NCBI GenBank assembly: GCA_000469685.2
Contig: LS997565.1
Coordinates: 21,323,740-21,387,739, forward strand
Source: Haemonchus contortus
Taxonomy: Eukaryota; Nematoda; Chromadorea; Rhabditida; Trichostrongylidae
Reading direction: 5' to 3'
Length of the DNA: 64,000 nucleotides
The notes below the pieces were generated by a model, which saw nothing but the letters and a program-made list of their open reading frames with translations, did no database searches and was not told where the DNA came from. The position numbers and the translations under genes were made by a program. Below are positions 11,367 through 26,300 of the stretch, one piece after another (position 1 is the stretch's first letter; each line of letters begins with the position of its first letter).

Positions 11367-14300
11367 CTGGAAAAGGATGGTGTGAGTCAACGCAAGACGA
11401 TCGTGGATGGTGTTCTGTTTTGTAAATTGGCTGTTATTTCTGATAAAATGGTAAAGGAAAAGGTGTTTGGGGGTAAATCAATTCCGTCTAAAGGATGCGA
11501 TCCAGCATTCGACTTCCATTCAGAATCATAGTGGGGGTTTAAATGCGTATGGGCCTATACAATAACTTGCGATGGCCGGTCGATGCACAAGTCAGTGCAT
11601 TTCTCCTCCCAGATGAGACTGGTACCAATTAACTGACCCCGGAGGGATGGAAGGCTTGGTTGGCATAGATACGAGCCAGGATTCGAGTCCATGACCATGC
11701 CTATGTGATAGCGCGTCACTGTCACTACACCACCTTCGCCCGATTTTTTTGATAGATTCTTAAACTGTGAGCTAAAGCAGATCGTCGCTACTTATCACAG
11801 TTCATGTATCATTTTGCAGTTACAAATAGATCACACAAAAAGCCGCTCAGTTCAGTGAGAGCTTTTGAACAGCTTCCGCCATTCAAAAGCTCTCACTGAT
11901 GTTTTTTTTCTGAACCTCTAGAAAAAATATGAGCAGAACAGAGTAGATACCTTCATAAATGAGAATAGCGAGCAAAAAGTAGAAAATGAGCGATCCCCAG
12001 ATAACGAAATGGTTGATTGCAGTCCAGTAGACAGTGTCGAAGGCAATCTGTCCCGTGACGACGACGATTAACGCTGTGAAAGTGGTGAACGCTAGCGTCG
12101 AATAGTCGTCCAGATCTTTGCCATTGTAGGCCGCACCATTCAGGAGGGTTCCATATGGAATGAAGAAAATCACCAACGAGCTGGAAGAGTAAAGGAATGC
12201 TAACAAGACACGGTCCACTGCTGATTGGAGGCATTTTAATCACCTACCTGAACATACCGTGGAGGACAGAATAGATGAAAATTCGCATATTGAAGAAAAG
12301 ATTGAATTGGCCGGGTAAGTAAAGCTTTGGATACCTGCAAAGCGGCTTCTAGAGATTGTGCTGATAGAATGAGAACGATATGAGCTTACCGCAAGCTGTA
12401 CGTGTCGTCAACGTCTTGATCGAGGGCTCCCATTGCCAGCACGGGTAATGCGGTGAAGAAGAGGTTGTAACAAGCAATGAAGACTGCATCGAAAACCGTC
12501 TATAAAACAATTTCAGTTGAAAATGATAAGCAAATCTCAGAAATATGGCTGAGTTCAGAAAGTAAGGATAAAAAAAAATCTTTGCTTTCTTGCCCTTTTC
12601 TTCCTCTTTCCTATTCCTCTCCATGGTCATCTCGGCTGAATGCGCATCTGCGGACCGAGAACTCGGTCTTTCATAACATCCAATACACACTCTCATATTC
12701 TTTCTCTCTTTTTGAATCGTCAGCACCTTTCCTACTGGCTTTTTTTCCTTTTTTCTAAAAGAAAATCTGTTCTTCCAACAGTCGCCTCCAACTACCTAGT
12801 CTCAAGCAACCCGGAATCGTACTTGCTCTCGAGAGCTGGAAAATGGAGAAGAGCATTTCTGCAGTCTTACCACCGCCACCGTGGTTACGCAAGACGCAAG
12901 TGGCAGGGTTTCAACCGCGAGAATGAAATTTAACTAAATTGATGTTGCCACTTTTGTAGAACTACGCCAAAATCAAGTTTCTTGTGCAATCCTTCCAATT
13001 TCCAGTAGCCTACTGTAACAATTCCTTTTCCACCACCTAACCCATGATTCAAACGACGCCCGAAAAGCAGCAGCATGATCTTTCCTTCCACCAAAAAGCG
13101 AACTCGTTCTGTATGTTTCCTTCTTTGGTTAGTTGCCACTCGGATACATCTCGGAAAGGCAAAAAATCCATCATAATGATCAGAATGATCAAAGAGAGCG
13201 TGGAACTTGGGAAATTTGGACGAACAGAGTGGTTGGTAGTAAAGAGATTGTGACAATCCATAGTGATTCGGTGCAGATCTTTCAGTAAAAGGTTGAATGT
13301 AATAGTCAGTGTTGTGTAACTACAGAACAATCTACATAAGGAGATAAATACATTCAGCTCACACTCTGATTCGAGTTGTGGTAAGTCATGCCCAGACCTG
13401 TGACTATCGCTGTGAAGAGGTATCGAAGTGGGAATTATCAAGAAGAAACTCACCTGTGCCGAATAGCCGCAGAAGAATGAATACCAGAAGTTTGTCAGGG
13501 TAAACGCAAAGTTCTTGTAAAAGAAATACCTCAGAAACTTCGCCATTCGAAAGTAAGACCACCTGAAATGAAGTGATTTTCCATTGTGAACTTCCTGAAA
13601 TGCGACTCAGATACAAACCTTCCATGAACAAGCAATAATCGCTCGAGATATCTAAACTGTCCTATTGAATAGTCGGATGCCAGCACTGCTTGCATTCCTT
13701 CTTGACCTGCAGAAGAAGAAGCATTCCGTCAGACCAATAGAAATAGCGGGAAAGCCATTGACTCACCTGATATTCCTACACCGATATGAGCAGTTTTGAT
13801 CATTGAGACATCATTGGCGCCGTCGCCAATCGACAACGTCACCGCCTTTTTGTTTCTCTTCACCAGATCCACCACCTGCGCCTTCTGTAGTGGCGTCACT
13901 CGACAACAAATCACTGCCTGAAAGTGACCCAAGAGGGTTTTTATAGAGGGTGTCCCAAAAGTTTTGAGGAAATTATGGTCATGAATTTCGCAACCATGTT
14001 GCGCAGGAGATACGGAGAAAAGGGCGGGAAAAGGACACTCTTGGTTGATCGTCAAAACAATAGAACCGTATTGAACTTTATCGATGGAAGTGAGTTATCA
14101 TCATTTGAATTATGTCTGAGCGACACGACTACTGCGCCTTCTGCTTCATTACTACCGACCTGGTCACTGCGCCACTCAAGCCCGAAATGAGCTATGTTCG
14201 TCGAAGGGTAACAAAGCGCCCTCCCTTCCTGTGCTCGAATCGAGCACCTCTTTTTGATCTACAGTCGACGCGCACCATAACAGTCGACGCGCACCCTTAC

Positions 14301-17300
14301 TCCGTCTTTTAATCTCTCCCATGGCCTTAAAACCCCATGTCCACCAGACCCCCCTCGTCGTGCCTTAAAACGCCACGTCTTCCGGAGCCCCTTCGTCGTG
14401 CCAAACGCCAAGTCTGCCAAGGCGCCACTTCGACACGCCGACCCACAAGTCATGAAATTCACGCTGACCCACAGATTTTGGATTTCCTTGATGTTATGCA
14501 CGTTGTTGCACATTGTTGTTCACGTAATTTGTTTTGATGAGATTTTAATCCATTAAGGTCATTTGTTATCTCATGCTCATCGCTTGAATTTATAACTGCT
14601 GCCTGGCAATTGTACCTCCAATTCATTCCTATCGGACACACAGACGAAGAAAAGAATTCGAGTTCATATACTTGCCTTTACCGAAGGCCATAACGAACTC
14701 ATTTCATCTTACTCACTTTGCCCAAATCGGGCTTACTGTCAGACCACTATCTGAGAGAGGAGATACTCATTCTCGCCTCGTATTATGTATTTTCATTGTT
14801 TCACGTTTCGTGTAACCACGATGTTTCGAATGTTGACAAAAGTTTAAATACCCAAGTTTGAGGATCCTTCTGTGCTGCGGTTAACCCGTGAGCTATCGTT
14901 CGTTTCGTGCTCGATTTTGTGGATCGCCTATTTCCAAGTCCCGCGTGGTCAACCTTGCAGAACCAGCACACTACCCACCTGCTGTAGGCGGTACGCTCGC
15001 TTCTCTAGAGGGAAGATTTCCCTCGACGGTGCTCCTCGTAGAGGACGCCCACGCTCCTCAAAACCGACATTGTTCTAGCTTCGGTTCAAAGCATCCTTCT
15101 CAAAGCCTGAGGAAAAAGGAAAGGACGACTGCTTCTTCTCATTTCACTATCAACAGGATCGTGCGCCGAAGTCGCCTTCGTGCAGCGCTCCCTTGAGTTA
15201 TCCCCCCCTCCTTTACTGAACACGAGCGTCGAGTGCGAGTCGTTTCTACTAGGAACTTCTCAACCGTAAACTTCATTATCACTGAGGATGGAAGCGGATA
15301 TCTTATGAAAATAAACACAGGAAATTGTAGTGGCTACCAATGGACGTGAAGCCTCAACCCGTATCAAAGCATGGTGCCCACGCCAAAAAGGAGATGATAT
15401 CATTGTTCTTCTACTCGATCGGCTGCATATATTACGAGATCTTACCTGTTTGTACTGAGGTGACGGCCATATTCACCTGATCTTAGTCCTTGGGATGACC
15501 ATGCTTTCAGAAGCCTGGAGGCCCCCACGAAAGGGAAAAAATTCAACAACCGTCAGGAGGTCAACATGCAGTGGATGAATGGATCGCTTCACGCCCTTCT
15601 TCTTCCTGGATGAATGGGATCGGTGCTCTGCCCAATCGATGGACGGACGTCGTGGCCAAAGAGGGCCAAAGGGCCACTATCTCGATTACAGATCCCACCT
15701 TTTTTTGTAGTATTTTTGTGTTGAATAAACCAAATAAATTTTCTCAAAACTTTTTGAACACCCTATACTTCGCTGGGGAAGACGAGCCTTAACGTCGTTG
15801 CACTTTCCGATCATTTCCATTCTATGTATGTATGTTTCCAGCGAATTCGCAATCCCGGATGACCGTTTTGGCTTATCTAGTCTCCTTGAAACTGGACTGA
15901 TGCCACCTTTAATGGTTGTACTACATTTTGTTTTAGGGTCATGTTTCTTCCAACATGGCTTGTATTTGTTGCTCAAGGGCGTGAACCAGTTTCCAAAAGG
16001 TGGACCTATTATACATCGCTCACCATGCACATGGTAGCAATCTCCAAGAAGAGTCTTTCAAGGCGTTCGTCAAGAGCGAAGCTTAGTGAATCGCCGTTAA
16101 TTACCAGAGCCACTCCACCGTCGCCTTCCTTCACTACAGGAGCCGAGTCGTACGTGTTCGCAACTGAAACGTTAAATATATTGAAGAAAGTAGTGACTGT
16201 TTAATGCCCATAGAGCGACACTCACTGCCGTAGGTCATGGTGGAAGGCTGACCGTCGTCGTGAATAGTCTCAATCTCAAACCGTGGCTTTTCTGCGGGAG
16301 TCATAGGGCTTTGCTGCTGTAAAGTGGAATGTTTTTGATAAAACTCTACTCGTTAAGAAGAAAACAGAAGAAAGTTCTCGAAAAGACCCGACAGCAAAGG
16401 AAACAAGCTCTTGTCAGGTCTCTAAAACTAATACCGAACGTCCTCTACCGTAAGCTGAATCAAGGTAAGTTGCCAGAAAAGACACATGCACATGTAATTG
16501 AGGTTGTTAGTAAACCGAGAAGCACATGTTAATGGAGAGTTACAGCAGTACCGTCTCGCCTTCCTCAAGTTGAGCGATAATGTTTCGAATGTACTCATCT
16601 ACCGTCCTATCCCTTACGTATGGACGTGGTCGTCGCTAACCGAAAAAGGGGACATTTAGAAGATAGGAGAGAAGGAGAAGTAGCAGAAAAGAACTAGAAG
16701 AAGTGTAAACGGTTTCTTTGGAAGTGATCGGACCAACCGCGTGGTTCATAATACGATCGAAGGTGGTTTTGGTGTCTTTCAGCTGAACTTCAACCTCACT
16801 ATGAGTCTGACCATCGATGACGACGATCTCTTTCATGTCGTCCGTCAATAGCCTGCACGAGTAGGCGATGTTGATTGCAGTTTCCTGGAAAACACTCAAA
16901 CCTGGATATCGAAGCTCTCAGCCAGTCGCATTACATGATTCGGAAGGCATCCTTACCGTTTTATCTCCAGTGAGCACCCAGATTTTGATATTCGCCTCGG
17001 CTAATCGGGCTATCGCTTCTGGGACGCCGTCCTGAAGTTTGTCCTCGATGGCAGTCCCACCAATGAGAGTCATATCTAAGGAAATCATAGTAGGCATGAC
17101 GACATCGAGGCGGTTTTCTAAAGCCCTTTTACCTCTCTCCATTTCTTCGTACACGGCTTCAAGTTTCTTCTCTCGGTTGTACATATCAACAGCTGCTTCA
17201 TGTTGGCGATTCTGAAATGGAAGAACCATATAATTTTCATTCGGCCGTGATCTAAAAATTGATGAAACCCACGATCCAGTCTTCAAAATAAGCTGGTTCA

Positions 17301-20300
17301 ATATCCTTATAGGCCAAGCAAAGAGTTCGTAGTCCGATGTTGGCGAATTCTGCGAGGTGAGTATTGGTGGAGCTGATCAGCAATGGTGACGTGGATGACT
17401 TCAATCTGAATAAGACCATAGGACCATAGAGAACCCTCAAAGGCACAATTCACGATGAAAATGGCTTATGAGGTTCTCCCATATGATGAATTTGAGGCCC
17501 TCTCGTATACCATGTCTGACGCTATCAGGTCGGAAAACGTCCTAGATAGGGCGTTATGCTCAAAGATTGTATCGTGCGTATCCTCGGATGAGTTTCACCC
17601 ACATTGTAGAGGCCTTCAAAATCACAAGGGAACCCTTGTAGGAAGTTCAAGCAACTTGGTCGTGACCCACAGAGACAGTGAAAGACAGTTCTACACAGTT
17701 CTAGCATGATGTAGTCAGCTCTTTGCGTGATTGCAACAACTGAAATCTCGTCCGAATATCCCTCCAGTGCTAATTCTGTCATTGTAATTTCGTCCAACCT
17801 CTATTTCCCCTAATTTTAAGAGCCTGTTTTCTCGGTATCGGCAAATTTTCTCGCTTACTTCATTTCTGATGAACTATTCCCAACCTATACTTCAGCTTTT
17901 CGACTAAAAAGGGGTATCCTAAAATTATCGTGAACTGTGCCTTTAAAGGACCTTGTAGGATCCTCAAAAACGGACCATGGAGAATTCTCGAAAAAGTCAC
18001 GAGCTCAGTCAGTCAGCTCATGCTCACCTCTGCATTATCATCATGTCGGCTCCTTTGCAGTAGAGGCGTATCTTACCTTGAGGACTCCTCGTTATTACTG
18101 ACATACGTTTGCGATCATTATTGAAATCGAGGATGCATAACAACTCGTACACCTGAATAAAAACCTCAAATCAGGATTCATTAGCCATGAAAATGCAGTT
18201 TGAATGTTTAGTGATTAATCTCTCTGCTTCGGTCTTCACCAGTCAAAGCTGTAAGTGTCATCATCAACTTTATTCAGAGTTAATTGTTAAAGGGAAGGAA
18301 ACATAAAAATCAGAATTTTTGGGAAATTTCTATTTGATAAGTAACGGAGAATATAACTGCAGAAGAGGTGTTCCCATTTATGGTTTCAAAGAGTCTTCTG
18401 TTTGGAAAGTGGGTGAAATGATAGCAGAACAGGTCTCAAGCGGTCATTTGATGGTTTCATTATGGAGCATCAGGCTAGAGTGAGTTTGGTTAATAAGGTA
18501 AGGGTAGGGTAACGACGAATGGTGCGTCTAATTGTAAGTACGCAGACAATTGCCTTTGAAGAAGCCCTTTCGCAGCACTGCGAGGCCGGTTGAAAAAGGA
18601 TAATATCCTCCATATCCTGATGCGAAAGAGCTCAACAGGTCGACAGATTAATTTGAGAGTAAGGAAGTCGAATAAGGCCTGGGGCTTTAAAAATCCCATA
18701 GCTCAACATTATATGTTAACCAACTAGAAGAGGGCTTGTCCCTACTCCATCAGCCATGAAAAAACAGCTAACGGCTCCCAGCTTTAACGACTCACTTTCC
18801 CCGATTCATTTAATTTTACGGAGAGTGTTTAGGGGGAGCTCTCTGGTTTTTTCAAAAAGTACAATTACCCGCTTGTAGCAATAGCAGTTCCAAAACAGAA
18901 GAATTCAGGCTTTATTGGCTCAAAACCTCGAAGTGATTCGAATTTTCCAAGTTGTCTTGAAAACGTACGTATTGCTCTATGGCGTTGGTTGTACTCAGAT
19001 TTAGAGAGAAACGTTGTTTGAAGCGACAAAAAAGAGCCTCAGCTGAGAAATCGGTACCTCTTGCTTGCCCATCACTTCGATGGTGATCGACTGCGGAGTT
19101 CGGCCCCGGAAGACGTACCCGAAGTTGCGAGCGGCTGACGTTAGCGCGGCTTCGTCCGGTGACTGAGCTTGGTAGACCAGGCGTCCCTTGTCCTGCTCGG
19201 GCATAACAGTATGGCATAGCGCCAACAGTCGCCAGAACTCAGTAACCTTGAAGAGGCATCAGGGTTCTTGGGTAAATATATGGAGAGTAACATGGCAGAA
19301 CTCACTTCAGGCACACCTTTTCTCGTGTCATCCAGCAACTTTTGGTCGTAAAACATGAATGTCGGCTCGTAGTAGGAGTTCCACGAGAAATCAACTGATT
19401 TAGTCTTCTGAAGGAATAGAAAGTCAGAAAACAAAAGCATTTGGCCATATGGCTAAGATCATGCTTTAAATCTGAATACTTTGCTCTCAGCGAGTATACC
19501 CTTCTTACTTTTTCGTTGAGAAGACATGTAATTCCAAGAGAAATGGTTCGCTACGTTACTTTAACTGCCGCAATTTATATTTGAGCTGAGCCCTACTCAC
19601 GTCTATCATGCCTCTTTTTTTGTTTCCCAATTATTTGTTGTAAATATTTACCGCTGCTTATCAGCAGTATGAAACTTTACCAAGAGTACCCTGTGAAACG
19701 TGCTGTTTCGAGAGCTCTAACTTGCCACCATTAGTGTCATTTTTGAAGGTTCAGTTAGTTTATTAAAATAGCTTCTTAGGCTTCCCTTTAGGAGAATTAG
19801 AATTTATGACCCCTGGAGAGAGGGGAATGGGGCTAGATAGATAGTCTTGCTGGACTAAAAAGGGTCTGAAGGCCATCAATACCCACTGCTGCTTTATACA
19901 CCATAGAAATCTAGCCGAAGACTTTCGCTTGTTGTTGTGAATTCAGTCAGCTAATACAAGCCAATAAGTGAGACACGTCCCAGCAACTGAAATCTCGTCC
20001 AAACACCCCGTCGTTCAAATCCTCATCCTACCTCATGAAATAATCGTTCAAAAAAGATCGCACACTTCAAGCTATCTGCGGCTATATGCGTTTTCTGCCC
20101 TGTAGATTATTGAAGGTTCACGGAGCTAATGTGAACTGTAGCTTTTTTTACTCCATGAAAGCCGAATCCACATCAGAATCGGACGTAGTGTGGGGGGAGA
20201 AGAACGTGGAAGCATTTTCTGAAGTGAAGGAGTAGCATACCGGCCGTAATTTCGACTATTTCACCACGAGCATCAATAATGTCGCCATAGCAGATGCCGT

Positions 20301-23300
20301 TGATGGTGCACTTGTTGAACGTCATGATGTTTCTGGTGAGGGTTCCGGTCTTGTCACTGAACACGTACTGTACCTGCAATGGCATTGCTGTTCAGTTTTA
20401 TCGCCCACACAGCAGGTCTCAGTCTTTCAAACCTGTCCGAGCTCCTCATTCAGTGTGGTAGTGTGTGCCCGTGCTGGTACGCTGTTTTCACCATTCTCAT
20501 AGTACATCTCCTGATCGTAGTTGATCCAGAGCGAATGGATGAAGCGAATAATCTCCACACTGAAACACTTTCCTATTGAAGGAATTTTAGAGCATAATGG
20601 GAAAGTAGATTGAAAGGCAAGCAAACTAGGAATTGCGTACCTAACGTAAAGTGATATTGGCACAACGGTGTTCAGTAAGATCACATAAGAAAAGAACATC
20701 AGGAACGAAATGACCGCGATCTGCTGAGAACCTGAACGAAAAGAACCTTCTAAATTATTACGTCATCCTCCTAAAAAAATCGAGTCGGGTTTCAAGTGAA
20801 ACAGACATCGGGATCGAATAGGAAGGAGCCTAAGGCAAGAGTAATTTAGCAGCTAGTACGGCTGTAAACGAAAATCAGTGGTTTATTGGAACGCCAGGTT
20901 GGGACCCATGACTGCCGAGAATTCTTCTGGTAAGTACGATACTCTTCCTCCCAGCCAGTCCACGAGTAGATACGACCTCACGGGTCAAGATACGGCCTCC
21001 AGCAAACTTTTTTCTTTTCCTGGTTGAACAGGGCTGCTCTCCGAGGAGTGTCTGCTCAAAAGAAAAAAAGCCATAGCCAGCTTCCTCGTGGGTTCTATCA
21101 TATGCTCAGTCTATCCTATACTTCTTGTTCCTCTAGAAGTCACCCCGTTATCGAATTACTATATTTCAGAAACAAGTGGGAGCAACTCAAAGGCACAGTT
21201 CACCATAACTTTACGGTATCCAGCTTTGAATGAATGATGAAAGTGATAGTTCAGAATACTGCAAAAGTTGTTAGGAAAAACCGATGTATCAGAGGAATGT
21301 AAGGCTCATGAAAAGCAGTTGAATGAGGAGTTGGAAGAAAGAAGGTGACTTAAAGGCTGCAAAGGTAGAAGGGGTATCCGAAAGAGTTGTCCATATGTGT
21401 GTGCCATGCGCACAGCTGGCTTTGCCGGGGGACGGAACATTCACCCACAACTGGATGGCAAATGGCGCGTCGAGGCGTTTAGGACGACTTTGGCCCCAAT
21501 CATTAGAGAGCAAACTTGAAGTGGAGTACATTAGTATGGTCAGATGATCGTACTAGTCGACTCTACTTCAAATTTGAGCCTCAAAGATAGGCAGTTAAGT
21601 CGTTTAATTGCCACGAATTTCGCCGCGTGATTTGACGCGTCCATTCAGTTTTGGGTGAATGTACCCATACCCGGCTCTGCCTGCGTGCCACGTGTGCGTC
21701 CGGGTGCAATGGTGCAATGGTGCAATCTCCGCAGTCTCCACAGCGCCGTGAAACACGTCCGCCTTTGGGAGTGTACGTTGGCTAAGCCGGTTTCGATCCC
21801 CTTGTTACGCCCTGACTAGGCCATTTTTTGATTCGACAGCGTCTGTGTGCTAACTTGAGAGTCACAGGTTTATTTCAGGGAGGAATATCAGAAATTTTTA
21901 TCGTGATTTGTGCATTTGAAGAACAGAAACAAAGTTTTGCTCTCATTGATCCCCAAAGAAAGAAAAGAAGTATTAAACACTTTTTGCGACTCGTCTATGA
22001 GAGGATCAATCGCAACCATTACCGTGTTGTTGCCTATTTGGCACAATATCATCCCATGGTAAGTAGATGGTGAACCATCGTCCCGTTGTCCACTCCCATA
22101 CACCGCATAGAATCGTACAAATCAGACACATCGCTATCAGAAATAGCACGATCTAAATGGAAGTGATTGGAAGTGGAAAGGTGATCCATCGAAAAACCAA
22201 TGCTGGTGCTTACACCCATGATGAGTATGTTCAGGAACCGATCGAGACTGGTCCGCTTGAATTTTGACTTTCCCGAGTTCATCATCAGCTTCGTGTCTTT
22301 GCCGGCAAATATCACCAAGCCATAGCACCTGAAACAAAGATTGTCCCCACAGTACCATTTCCTGTATAGAAATGACGTGTATGTTTGCTTACTCGCTTCG
22401 GTGCAAACAACGCAACCTTTTGAAGTTGTGTTTACCACAAACATCGATACGTACGAGTATTTTCTTAGAACAGCAGCATTTCTTCACAAAGATCACGAAC
22501 TCGCAAGGACCTCTTCCGTCTTTTTGGTTGAGATAACCTCTTTTTTTGAGGAAAAAAATTGAAAATAGAGGAAAGGTATAGTCGTAATTTCATTAGGTAA
22601 CCCTCCATCCTGCCGATTTGTTTCATTTCGATTGTAAACTTGTTTCTCAACAGTTTGTAAGTTCTATGGCACTCCATATTATTGCACATTTTAATATGTA
22701 TATCAAAATCAAAATAAAGCAGTACCAAGGTGTGTAAGAGGCCTGAATTCTGTGTGGAGGGGCTCACGGCCCAATGAGCCCAATGGTGGTGGAGTGATCT
22801 TGAGAAAAGAGTGTATTCTAGAATTTACCATATTAGTATCCAGAATTGGACTATTACATGGGAGCTGCTGAAGTAATTCGCTAAATCGCTAGATTTAGAA
22901 AAGATCAGTGCATATCACCCCTTTTGCATAGAAATTGGGAGTTTTTTTTTTTTCGGTGAGCTGGCTCTCCATGAAGCCCATTCTAGAAAAGAGTCGGCAC
23001 CGGTCCCGTTGATGAGGACCAGTGGGTTTTGGGCCACCATTACATTCGGAATTCTAGGTAAAAAACTACCTCTCGGAGCTCTACTGGACGAAGAAAAAGT
23101 CAGTGGTCAAAGCAAACGCATGCTCCAGACTGACTTGGGGTGACCTTGGCTTGAGGTGGCACAAGATACTTCGGAAGTTCTTTCACCCTCTCCAACATGT
23201 TCCAGAATCACTGCATCAGAAAAAACTTCATGCTTGAGACAATTCCAGAAAGACATTATGTATGTATGTATTTGACGCCACAACGAAATGTGCGTACCCC

Positions 23301-26300
23301 TCAAATAGTGGTTTCCAAACGATCAACGAAGTGCGATATGGGTTCTGCTGCCACAGAATGAAAAGCCAACATTTATAGCTACGCCATCACCCATTGGGGA
23401 TATACGTACTTCATTGTTAAAGTACATTTTTGAAATAAAATATATAAACTCTTCGATGTTGATAAATCCTTTCGGGGTGTGTCCTCGCACTCGGCATCCG
23501 TTCAAAGTCGCACTAGCACTTATACAATGGCTTTTGGTGGCCATATAACACTCAGCGCGATTACTCTCCCAGACGGATCCGGGATCAATTACCCGACCTT
23601 GAAGGAATGGAATAATTGGTTGGTGTGGGCAAGTATCGAGCCAGAATTCGATCTCGCACCATGCGGTATTGTCACTACACCTCCGTTCCGAAGTATACAT
23701 ACGAGCAATCAAATTCTGATTCCCGAGAACACGTTTGGCTCATGCTGGAGGGGATTACGACCGGTCTTATGTTGGGAATGTCAAAAAGATGGATTGCCCC
23801 ATTCAAACACTACTACGTGGTTTACATTGGTGTCGCTGAAGATGTCGAAGACGAATATCTTCCTGCCACCAATAGCCAAGACTGACGAATGACAGGAATC
23901 CCCGAAAAGGAAGACCCCAGCAACGGTCTGATTAATTTTTGGCTAAATCTTGGGAATTAATACAAAGGCGATTGACCTAGCCGATTTCAGTCTCTGGAGA
24001 TTTTATGGGACAGTCCTTCATCTAATAGGAATTAGTGAGCTAAGAAAATCAAAAGGGGCAATCTCGAACTTACCATCGTGTGTTTCTCAGAATGCAACCT
24101 CTCAAGAGAATGTTGTCGTTGTTGATGGGTAGTTCCCTGCCCTGCCATAACAGCTTCCCATTGAACTTGTCCAGCCTGTTATTCGGTGCTTCACAGATGA
24201 TCTCTCCTGAAAATTCGAGAGGTAGAATCAATTAAGATTGAAAAAATTATTAAAATAGTTGAAATAATCAGTGAATGTCAACCAGAATGGAGCGACCGAT
24301 CACTAAGGGCCTTTCGAAAAGGAGAAAACTCACCGTCGAACTTGCTGATGGCATCAAGATTGTCTCCCATTTCAGCAGTTTCAGCTACGGCTCCTCTCGT
24401 TTTCAGATTTGTCTCTCCGTCCAACTCCTTCGTCTCAATGTAGCAAATACCATGAGGCTCGGATGTCGAAAGCAGCAACAGATCAGCCTAAACTTTTTTC
24501 TTTTGCACTGGTTTTTGCTCTTAGCTGTCGGTTTCATCGGAAGTTCCCTCAATAAGATCATTAAAACGCACAGCGACGAACTGATTGCTCATCATTCGGA
24601 TCACATCGCCCACTCTGACCTTCGCCCATTCCTCTTCGTTCAGATGGCCATTCTGTACCACAAATGACTTTCGACAGTTCACATTCCGATCGGAGATATG
24701 CCGTTGCTGAAATCACATCACGCTCTTCGCCGATAACCAATTGGCATAACAAGGGGATGAGTCACGGGAGGGTCTTTGTGATCACTGCTCTACCGCCTAA
24801 ACAAAGCCGCGGTGAAATCACAAACCGATCGTTTCAAGTATGCCAGAAAGACGCTTTAAAGGATTGCCAGGATGCTACCACTGTCTATGCTACTGTGGGG
24901 TAAGTGACGGTAAAGGGAAGGAACCCCTTTAAGAGTATGGGAGTGGCTCAAGTGGAAGGCCACCTTGGCTGATTACAAATATTGCATGCAATCTTAGGGT
25001 TATTATTTATGACATCGATTTTGAAATGAATTTTGTTCAGCTCGGAGTTTATGGAGTCCCTGACTACACCTTCATTCCCTACTTTCCGTGAGACTTGAAC
25101 AATAATTCATTCTTCGAGGTCTACATTGCATATAAAAATCGTGGACGATTGGGCAGTGGACTGGCAGAAATTGCCCACCCATTGGGCTACTAACTTGTGA
25201 GAGCGATAAAAAAGGAATGGTACCAGTGTAAGCGCTGCCTGTTTTGAAGAGCGAGAGGAAGTTATTTGAATGTCACTTCAAAAACCTTTGTACTAACCGG
25301 CGACGATGATCTGACCATTTGATATTTGAAACCTTGAAGCCCAGCTTGGGCCAACCTGCTAAACCAGCGTCATTCACCTAGGTAGATCCCCTCTCTGATT
25401 TCCACCTGTTTGTGTTGCATTCCAGGGGCCGCCGCTGCCGAAAAGCTTCTTATCATGGCAACCGTCAACGTTGTGACTTGTGCTAGGGGAAAACTTCTAA
25501 TAAAAGACTTTATCATGCAAACTTCTGAGTCAGCCTGATAACGGCGCTACGAATTCGCTTTGGACCGGTTGATCTTCTGATCAAACCCGGGAACCTTTTA
25601 GGAAAGCATAAGTTAAAGGCACAGTTCACGATAAAAATAGTTTCTGAGATCTCCCTATAGTATGAATTCGAAGCTCCCAATTATCGAAAAACGTCCTGGA
25701 TAGGGCACAATAAGAAACCAACGATTGTACTGCGTGAATGCCACACCCCTATTGGACGAGTATCAACTTTCTTGCAAAGGCTGTGCTATTCATAAGGGGC
25801 CAACGTGGGAAGTCCAAACAACTTTTCTGACCCATAGCGACAGTGAAAGCAATTCAGGACAGTCATGGTTTGATGTAATCAGCTCTTTGCAGCATGGGAG
25901 CAAGTTGAATCTCGTCCAAAACACCTCACATGCCACTCAGTCGCGGTGATCTCGTACAACCTCCACTTCCACTACATTTAAAGAGTTAAAGTAGGCGATT
26001 TTTTTTCGCTTACTTCGCCACCGATGTACCCACCTATTTCAGCACTTCTGCTTTCCAACCTGAAAGGGTACCTTACAATTATCGTGAACTGTGCCTTTAA
26101 GGAAAACTCAAGTCACTATGGACTTCAAAATCCCCTGTGGCATTGGAGCATATGCATGTTTCTAGTTTCTTTGATGGATTACTTTGTAGCTCCCATTATC
26201 AAAAACAGTTTCAGGTATACTGTAGATGATTTCACGCTTACTTTCCCATTCTCCTAGAAATTCTTAGCGTTTGAGGGAATAAATGAGCTTCCTACGCAAG

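Noticed and set aside
14842..14950. SL RNA gene suggested by the SL1-like motif
   Set aside because: The motif is not followed by a GT donor or the SL RNA body, and it lies in transposon debris.
25725..26257. Plus-strand open frames opposite the flippase
   Set aside because: They lie in MITE family A sequence and the surrounding intron.
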